A DNA stretch of 23,773 bases, taken from assembly GCA_963703565.1 (NCBI GenBank), contig CAVPEW010000065.1, forward strand, positions 1 to 23,773, in the 5' to 3' direction. Shown here one piece after another: positions 7,670-13,800 of the stretch. The notes under the pieces are model-generated. The model was not told where the DNA came from and did not search any database. It saw only the letters and a list, made by a program, of their open reading frames with translations. Made by a program: the position numbers and the translations under genes. This DNA comes from CAVPEW01 sp963703565. GTDB lineage: Bacteria > Actinomycetota > Acidimicrobiia > Acidimicrobiales > VFJN01. Each line of letters begins with the position of its first letter. Position 1 is the stretch's first letter.

Positions 7670-8991
7670 CGGCGGACCGCGCCCTCGACGAACTCGGTGA
7701 TCGACTCCACCACGAAGTCGAGCATCTCGTCGCGCAGGCCCGGGAAGACCCCCACCCAGAAGGTGCCCTCGGCGACCACGTCGGTCGTGGTGAGCTCCCC
7801 CGCCACCCGGTAGGTCGCCCCGGCATAGGCCGGTTGGCGGGTCAGGTTGCCTCCGAAGAGCAACCTGGTCCCGATCCGGCGTCGATCGAGGTGCGCGACC
7901 AGCTCGGCTCGGGTGAAGGGAGCTTCGGGGCGCACCGTGATGGCGAAGCCGAACCAGCTCGGTTCGCTGTGCGGTGTCGCGGTGGGCAGCACCAGGTGCT
8001 CGCCCAGCGCCGCGAGGCCCTCGGCCAGGCGAGCCCAGTTGCGGGCCCTGTCGGCGACGAACCCGTCGATGCGCGCCAGCTGGGCGAGACCCACCGCCGC
8101 CTGCAGATCTGTGAGCTTCAGGTTGTAGCCGATCTGGGAGTAGATGTACTTGTGGTCGTAGCCGGCGGGCATGTCCCCGAGCTGCCAGCCGAAGCGCCGC
8201 CCGCAGGTGTCCTCCATGCCCGGGGCGCACCAGCAGTCGCGGCCCCAGTCGCGCAGCGACTCGACGAGCTTGCCGAGCGCGCCGCTGCGGGTCAGCACGC
8301 AGCCACCCTCGCCCGTGGTCATCTGGTGGGCCGGGTAGAAGCTCAGCGTCGCCAGATCGCCGAAGGTGCCCACCTGGCGGCCCCGGTACCGAGCCCCCAG
8401 GGCGTCGCAGGAGTCCTCGACCACGAACAGGTCGTGCTCGGCGGCCAGCGCGCCGACCACGCCGAGGTCGAAAGGGTTGCCCAGGGTGTGGGCCATCACG
8501 ATCGCCCGCGTCCGGGGTCCGATCGCCTCGGCGAGAAGCTCCGGGCGGGCGTCGTAGGTTCCCAGCTCCACGTCGACGAAGACCGGTACCAGGCCCTGCA
8601 GCAGCAGCGGGTTCACCGTGGTGGGGAAGCCGGCAGCGACGGTGACGACCTCGTCGCCGGGTCGCAGGCGTCGCTCGCCCAGGCGCGGCGAGCACAACGC
8701 GGCCACGGCCAGCAGGTTGGCCGACGAGCCCGAGTTGCACAGGTAGGCGTGGCGCACCCCCACCCGTTCGACCAGGCCGGCCTCGAGCTCGTCGGCGAAG
8801 TGGCCCTCGGTCAGCCACAGCTCGAGGGCGGCGTCGACCAGGTTGGTCAGCTCGGGAACCCCCACGACCTTGCCCGACGCCGGCACGACCGTCTCGCCCG
8901 GCACGAACTCCACCACCGGATGGGTCAGCGCGTGGTGCTCGGCGGCCAGGGCGACCATGCGGTCGCGCAGCTCGTCCACGCGGTTCGTCAC
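7666..8991 (-). CDS. rfbH: CDP-4-keto-6-deoxyglucose-3-dehydrase, E1 (RfbH/AscC/DdhC)
   Basis: A 441-residue member of the DegT/DnrJ/EryC1/StrS aminotransferase fold that acts as a PMP- and iron-sulfur-dependent 3-dehydrase. It removes the C3 hydroxyl of CDP-4-keto-6-deoxyglucose together with a partner reductase (E3). Two features separate it from true aminotransferases: the PLP lysine is replaced by His222 in SFYPAHQMTTGEGG, and the [2Fe-2S] cysteines follow the E1 spacing exactly, Cys195-x57-Cys253-x-Cys255-x7-Cys263 (block DCWCAPGMEDTC). In Yersinia E1 these are His220 and Cys193/251/253/261, an offset of two. Asp193 (EDSCDA) would hold the pyridine nitrogen. The GTG 8991 start overlaps the dehydratase stop as GTGA. 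The gene looks intact and functional; its E3 reductase is not in this window. Confidence 0.95.
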   Translation of the reverse strand: MTNRVDELRDRMVALAAEHHALTHPVVEFVPGETVVPASGKVVGVPELTNLVDAALELWLTEGHFADELEAGLVERVGVRHAYLCNSGSSANLLAVAALCSPRLGERRLRPGDEVVTVAAGFPTTVNPLLLQGLVPVFVDVELGTYDARPELLAEAIGPRTRAIVMAHTLGNPFDLGVVGALAAEHDLFVVEDSCDALGARYRGRQVGTFGDLATLSFYPAHQMTTGEGGCVLTRSGALGKLVESLRDWGRDCWCAPGMEDTCGRRFGWQLGDMPAGYDHKYIYSQIGYNLKLTDLQAAVGLAQLARIDGFVADRARNWARLAEGLAALGEHLVLPTATPHSEPSWFGFAITVRPEAPFTRAELVAHLDRRRIGTRLLFGGNLTRQPAYAGATYRVAGELTTTDVVAEGTFWVGVFPGLRDEMLDFVVESITEFVEGAVRR

Positions 8992-9968
8992 CGACCGACC
9001 AGCAGGTCTCGGTACCAGGCGAGGGCCTCGGCCAGCCCGTCGGCGAGACCGGTGGTGGCCTTCCAGCCCAGCCGGGTCCGGGCCCGGGTGGCGTCGAGGT
9101 GCTGGGCGGGGATCTCGTCGGCGGCCAGGGCGCGCACGTCGGGCTCGACGCGCTCGCCCCAGACCGCGCAGATGGCGTCGTAGAGCGCGAGCACGCTCAG
9201 CGGCGACTCGTCTGAGAAGTTCACCGCCCGCTCGTCGGGGACCACCCGAGGGTCCTCGTCGAGCCAGCGTGCCAGCGCCAGGTAGCCCTCCACGACGTCG
9301 GACACGTGCAGGTAGTCGCGCACCAGGGTGCCGTCGCTGCGGATCACCGGCGTCTCGCCGGCCAGCAGGCTGCGCAACGTGCCGGGCACGATGCGGCTCC
9401 AGTTGAGATCGCCTCCGCCGTACACGTTGCCGCAGCGCGCCACCGCCACCGGCAGCCCGTAGGTGCCGGCGTAGGACTGGGCCAGCAGGTCGGTGCAGGA
9501 CTTGGACACCTCGTAGGGCTGCACACCGCGCAGTGGGGTCGACTCCCGGTACGGCAGCGACTCGCTGGTGCCGTAGGCCTTGTCGCTGGAGGCGACCACC
9601 ACCCTCGCCACGGCCCCCTCGGCCCGCCGGCAGGCGTCGAGGAGCAGGTAGGTGCCACGGATGTTGGCCTCGAAGGTCTCCACGGGGTCGAGCCGCGCCG
9701 GACCGACCAGCGTCTGGGCACCCAGATGGAACACCGTGTCGACGTGGTGCGCGGCCAGCGTGCGGCGCACCACGTCGGGGTCCTGCAGCACGCCGGTGAC
9801 CTGCACGACGCGCCCGATGTCGCCCGAGCGGACCAGGGCGCTGCGGGGATCGACGTCGGCGAGCAGGGCAACCACCCGAGCGTCGCGGTCGAGCAGCCGA
9901 CGGCACAACGCCGAGCCGACCAGCCCGGTGGCGCCGGTGACAAGCACGCTGCGGCCGGCCCAGCTCAC
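8988..9968 (-). CDS. rfbG: CDP-glucose 4,6-dehydratase
   Basis: A 326-residue extended SDR protein that converts CDP-glucose to CDP-4-keto-6-deoxyglucose with bound NAD. The Rossmann loop TGATGLVGS starts at Thr11 with glycines 12, 15 and 18. Catalytic residues are in VASSDKAYG (Asp129, Lys130) and PYEVSK (Tyr152, Lys156). CGNVYGGGDLNWSRIVPG and VRDYLHVSDVVEGYLAL follow the pattern of RfbG proteins. It is slightly shorter than the roughly 355-360 residues usual for the family. The GTG at 9968 overlaps the cytidylyltransferase stop as GTGA, so I prefer it to in-frame starts further upstream. Position directly after the cytidylyltransferase and before E1 supports CDP-glucose over GDP- or dTDP-linked substrates. 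Confidence 0.92.
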   Translation of the reverse strand: MSWAGRSVLVTGATGLVGSALCRRLLDRDARVVALLADVDPRSALVRSGDIGRVVQVTGVLQDPDVVRRTLAAHHVDTVFHLGAQTLVGPARLDPVETFEANIRGTYLLLDACRRAEGAVARVVVASSDKAYGTSESLPYRESTPLRGVQPYEVSKSCTDLLAQSYAGTYGLPVAVARCGNVYGGGDLNWSRIVPGTLRSLLAGETPVIRSDGTLVRDYLHVSDVVEGYLALARWLDEDPRVVPDERAVNFSDESPLSVLALYDAICAVWGERVEPDVRALAADEIPAQHLDATRARTRLGWKATTGLADGLAEALAWYRDLLVGR

Positions 9969-10741
9969 AGGGACCACACCTTCCAAGGCGCCGTGCCCGC
10001 CTCCCACTCGGCGTTGAGGGCCAGGTACTCGCGGTAGGTGTCCATGGGCTGGAAGTAGCCGTCGTGGGCGAACGCGGCCAGCTGCCCGTCGGCGGCCAGG
10101 CGCTCCAGGGGCTCGAGCTCCAGGGCGACGTCGTCGCTCAGGTACTCGAACACCGCCGGCTCGAACACGAAGAAGCCGGCGTTGACGAAGTCGTCGCTCT
10201 GGGGCTTCTCACGAAACGAGCGCACCGAACCGTCGTGGTCGACCTCGACCACCCCGAAGCGCGACGACGGCCTCACCACGGTCATGGTGGCCAGCCGACC
10301 GTGGTCCTCGTGGTAGGCGAGCAGCTTGCCCAGGTCGACGTCGGCCAGCCCGTCGCCGTAGGTGGTCACGAAGCGCTCACCGTCGACGTGGGGGCGCACC
10401 CGGTGCACCCGCCCCCCGGTGGGCGTCTCGGCGCCGGTGTCGACCACCGTCACCTGCCAGCCGGTCTCGAGGTGCTCGTTGTGGTACTGCACGGCGTGGG
10501 CGTGCCCCAGGCGCACGGTGAAGTCGTTGGTGCGGCCCTCGTAGTTGAGGAAGTAGTCGCGGATCACCTCGCCCCGATAGCCGATGGGCACCACGAAGTC
10601 GGTGATGCCGTGGTGGGCGAACAGCTTCATCAGGTGCCACAGGATGGGCTTGCCGCCCACCTCCACCATGGGCTTGGGTCGGAACTCGGTCTGCTCGCGC
10701 AGCCGGGTGCCGAGACCACCGGCGAGGATCACTGCCTTCAT
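9965..10741 (-). CDS. rfbF: Glucose-1-phosphate cytidylyltransferase
   Basis: A 258-residue nucleotidyltransferase making CDP-glucose from CTP and glucose 1-phosphate, the first committed step to CDP-3,6-dideoxyhexoses. Sequence: the nucleotide-binding AGGLGTRLREQTEFRPKPM (residues 7-25), YRGEVIRDYF, TGWQVTVVDTG, the metal-binding TYGDGLADVDL (Asp130), RPSSRFGVVEVD, and FVNAGFFVFEP. The extended RLREQTEFRPKPM and the length fit RfbF rather than glucose-1-phosphate thymidylyl- or uridylyltransferases. ATG 10741 is chosen over longer in-frame extensions because a TACGAT box lies 9 bases upstream and the protein begins exactly at the family's MKAVILAGG. It heads a five-gene operon and diverges from the giant glycosyltransferase gene. 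Confidence 0.95.
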   Translation of the reverse strand: MKAVILAGGLGTRLREQTEFRPKPMVEVGGKPILWHLMKLFAHHGITDFVVPIGYRGEVIRDYFLNYEGRTNDFTVRLGHAHAVQYHNEHLETGWQVTVVDTGAETPTGGRVHRVRPHVDGERFVTTYGDGLADVDLGKLLAYHEDHGRLATMTVVRPSSRFGVVEVDHDGSVRSFREKPQSDDFVNAGFFVFEPAVFEYLSDDVALELEPLERLAADGQLAAFAHDGYFQPMDTYREYLALNAEWEAGTAPWKVWSL

Positions 10742-10750
10742 CGGGCCCGG

Positions 10751-10756
10751 ATCGTA
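10751..10756 (-). promoter_or_regulatory. Candidate -10 box of the deoxysugar operon
   Basis: TACGAT on the minus strand, 9 bases before ATG 10741, fits TANNNT and would start a transcript at or next to the start codon. No Shine-Dalgarno sequence or clear -35 element is visible. Confidence 0.5.
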
Positions 10757-10826
10757 CTGCCGGGCGGTCGCCCGCCCCGGTGACCGGGCCGGCGCACCGG
10801 GGCCCGGGCCGGGCGGCGCGCTGTGC

Positions 10827-10832
10827 CAGGAT
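10827..10832 (+). promoter_or_regulatory. Candidate -10 box of the giant glycosyltransferase gene
   Basis: CAGGAT lies 9 bases before ATG 10842 and keeps the A2 and T6 of a -10 element. It is back to back with the box at 10751-10756 in a 100-base divergent gap. Confidence 0.4.
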
Positions 10833-10841
10833 CGCTCCGCC

Positions 10842-13800
10842 ATGGCGACGGGAGCACGACGAACCCGGGCGACTGGTGTCGCCGTCCACGCCGCGCTCGC
10901 AGCGGTCAGCTACCTCCCCCTGCTGGCAACAGGGCGTGGCCGCGTGGCCTCCGACACCCGCCAGGCCATCTACCTGGACCCGGGGCGCTTCCTGGCCGAC
11001 GCCCTGTCGATGTGGGACCCGTCGCGGGACCTGGGGACCGTCACCCACCAGAACATCGTGCTGGTGTGGCCGATGGGCGTCTGGTTCTGGGCGGCCGAGC
11101 GGCTCGGCTCACCGCTCTGGCTGGCACAGCGCCTCTGGCTGGGCTCGATCCTGTTCGTGGCCGGCGCGGGGGTGCTGTTCCTGGCCCGCACGCTGGGTTG
11201 GGGGACCGTGCCGGGCCGCACCAGGGTGGCGCCCGGCCCCGCGGTGGCGGCGCTGGCCTACGCCCTGTCGCCCTACGTGGTGCAGTACGGGACCAGGACC
11301 TCGGTGCTGCTGTTGCCCTGGGCTGCCCTGCCGTGGCTGATCGGGCTCACGCATCGGGCACTGACCACCCGGGGATGGCGCCACCCGGCACTGATCGCGC
11401 TCGTGGTGGCATCGATGGCGGTCAACGCCACCGCCCTCGCGCTGGCCCTGCTGGGGCCGCTGTGCTGGACCGCCTGGGTGGTCTGGGGCACCAGGGAGGT
11501 TCCCGGGCGCGCCGCCGTGAGCGCCGCGGGGAGGGTCCTCGCCCTGGGGATCCCGACATCGGCCTGGTGGCTGGTGGCCCTGCTCGTCGAGGGCCGCTAT
11601 GGGATGCCCCTGCTCGACTACACCGAGACCATCGACCAGGTCGCGTCGACCTCGGCTGCCACCGAGGTCCTGCGGGGGCTGGGCTACTGGGTGCCCTACC
11701 TGCGCGAGGGCGGGTTTCCCGAGGTCACAGGAGCCACCTTCTACCTCGAGCACTGGCCGGTGCTCGCCGCGGGGTCCGCCGTGGTGGCCGTCGCCCTGCT
11801 GGCACCGGTGACCGCCCGCTGGCGCCACGTGCCGTACTTCGCCTTCCTCGTGGTGGTGGGCGTGCTGATCGGCGTGGGGGCGTACCCCCCCGCGGATCCC
11901 GGGCCCCTGGGGTCGGTGTTCCACGACATGGCCCGCTCGGGCGGGGTCGGCCTGGTCCTGCGCTCGACCACGCGGGCGGCACCGCTGGCCCTGCTCGGGA
12001 TCGCGGTGCTGGCGGGCGCGCTCGTCGACGCCGTGGTGCGCAGGGCGCCGCGGGTGGGCCTGGTGGGCGCCGGCGCGCTGGCGGCCGTCGTGGTGGTGCT
12101 GGCGCCCTCGCTCGGCACCGGCGGCGACCTCGTCGACCCCCTGTACTCTCGGCCCGAGCAGCTCCCCCGCTACTGGGACGAGGCGATCGACGCCGCCGAC
12201 GCGATGGCGCACGGCGGCCGCCTGCTGGAGATCCCCGGCACCCGCTATGCCGCCTACCGCTGGGGCAACACCTACGAGCCGATCACCGCCGGGCGGGCCG
12301 GCACCCCCACGGCGTGGCGCGAGCAGATCCCCTACGGCGGGCCGGGCTCTGCCGACCTGCTCGTGTCGCTCGACAACCGCCTCCAGGAGGGCCTGCTGGA
12401 CCCCCGGGCCCTGGCACCCCTGGCCCGCCTGATGGGCGCATCGGTCCTGGTGGTGCGCAACGACCTGGACGTGGGCCGCTACGGCACCGTGGCCCCCGAG
12501 ACCGTGCGCGCGGTGGTCGGGCGCGCCGACGGGCTCGGCGAGCCACGCGGCTTCGGCCGGGTTGCCGGCACCGTCGTCGAGCTGCCCGCGGTCGAGGTGG
12601 TCCCGGTGGACGACGCCCCCGGGATGGTGTTCCAGGCCCCGCTGGCGTCGACCGTGCTGGTCGACGGCGCCGGGGAGGGCATCGTCGACGCGGCCGCGGC
12701 GGGAGTCCTCGACGGCACCGCGCCCGTCGTCTACGCGCAGAGCGCCGCCGACACGCCCGGCCTGCTCGACGAGCTCGTGGCCCGGCGGGTGCCGATCGTG
12801 CTCACCGACTCGAACCGGCGAGCCGTGGAGCGCTGGCGGTCGGTGCGCGACAGCCGTGGCGTGACCCTGCGCGCCGACCAGGATCCCCTCGACGAGTCCG
12901 GCCGGGCCGGGGGCGAGGCCCCGCTGGGCGTGCTCGAGGCCCGCGCCGACTGGCAGAGCGTCGCCGAGCCGGCGGGTGCAGCGGTCTCCGCCACCCGCTA
13001 CGGCCACCCACTGGTCTTCGAGGGGGCCGTGCGACCCGCGGCCGCGCTCGACGGCGATCCGGCCACGGCCTGGCAGGTGGGACCCTTCGTGGGCGGGACC
13101 GGGGACCGCCTCGACGTCAGGCTCGACGAGCCGCTGCGCGCAGATCGCCTGACGCTGCGGGTCACCGATGGTCCGTCCAGGCTGAGCTCGGTCCGGCTGC
13201 GACTCGACGACTCCGAGACGGTGACGGTCCGACTCGACGACTCGGCGACGGTGGGCGACGGACAGGTCGTGCGCTTCGGCGAGCGCCGGCTCCAGCGGGT
13301 GCAGGTGGAGCTGGGCCCCACGTCCACTCCCCCCGGTGCCGACCCCGCTCCGGTCGGCGTCGCCGAGCTGGGGCTGCGCGACGCGGGCGGGAACCCCGTG
13401 ATCACCGACGAGATCGTGAGGCTCCCCGTGGCGCTGGTGCGCGGCTTGGGGGAGGCGTCGCTGGACCAGCCCCTGTCGGTGGTCCTGTCCCGCCGCCGCG
13501 GCGACCCTTCCGACCCCGGTCGGTTCGAGGAGGAGCCCACCCTCGTGCGCCGCTTCGAGCTGCCGACCGGGCGGACCTTCACCCTGACCGGGCGGGCCAG
13601 CGGGCCCGATCCCGGCCCGGCCTGCCGCTCGGACCTGCTCGGCGTCGACGGCGTGGCGGTCCCGGTCTCGCTGCGTCCCAGCACGGCCGGCGGCTTCGAC
13701 GTGACCGAGTGCGGGCCACTGCGCCTCGGGCCCGGCACCCACCTGGTGCGCACCGCCCGCGGCGGAGCCGACCTCGATCAGGTCGTGCTGTCGTCGTCCC

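Noticed and set aside
7666..8991. Sugar aminotransferase (perosamine or similar) role for the DegT-fold protein
   Set aside because: The PLP lysine is replaced by histidine and the E1 iron-sulfur cysteine spacing is exact, so it is a dehydrase.
7100..9968. A dTDP-rhamnose (rml) operon
   Set aside because: The nucleotidyltransferase and dehydratase match CDP-glucose enzymes and E1 has no place in rhamnose synthesis; only the RmlC-fold protein resembles that route.
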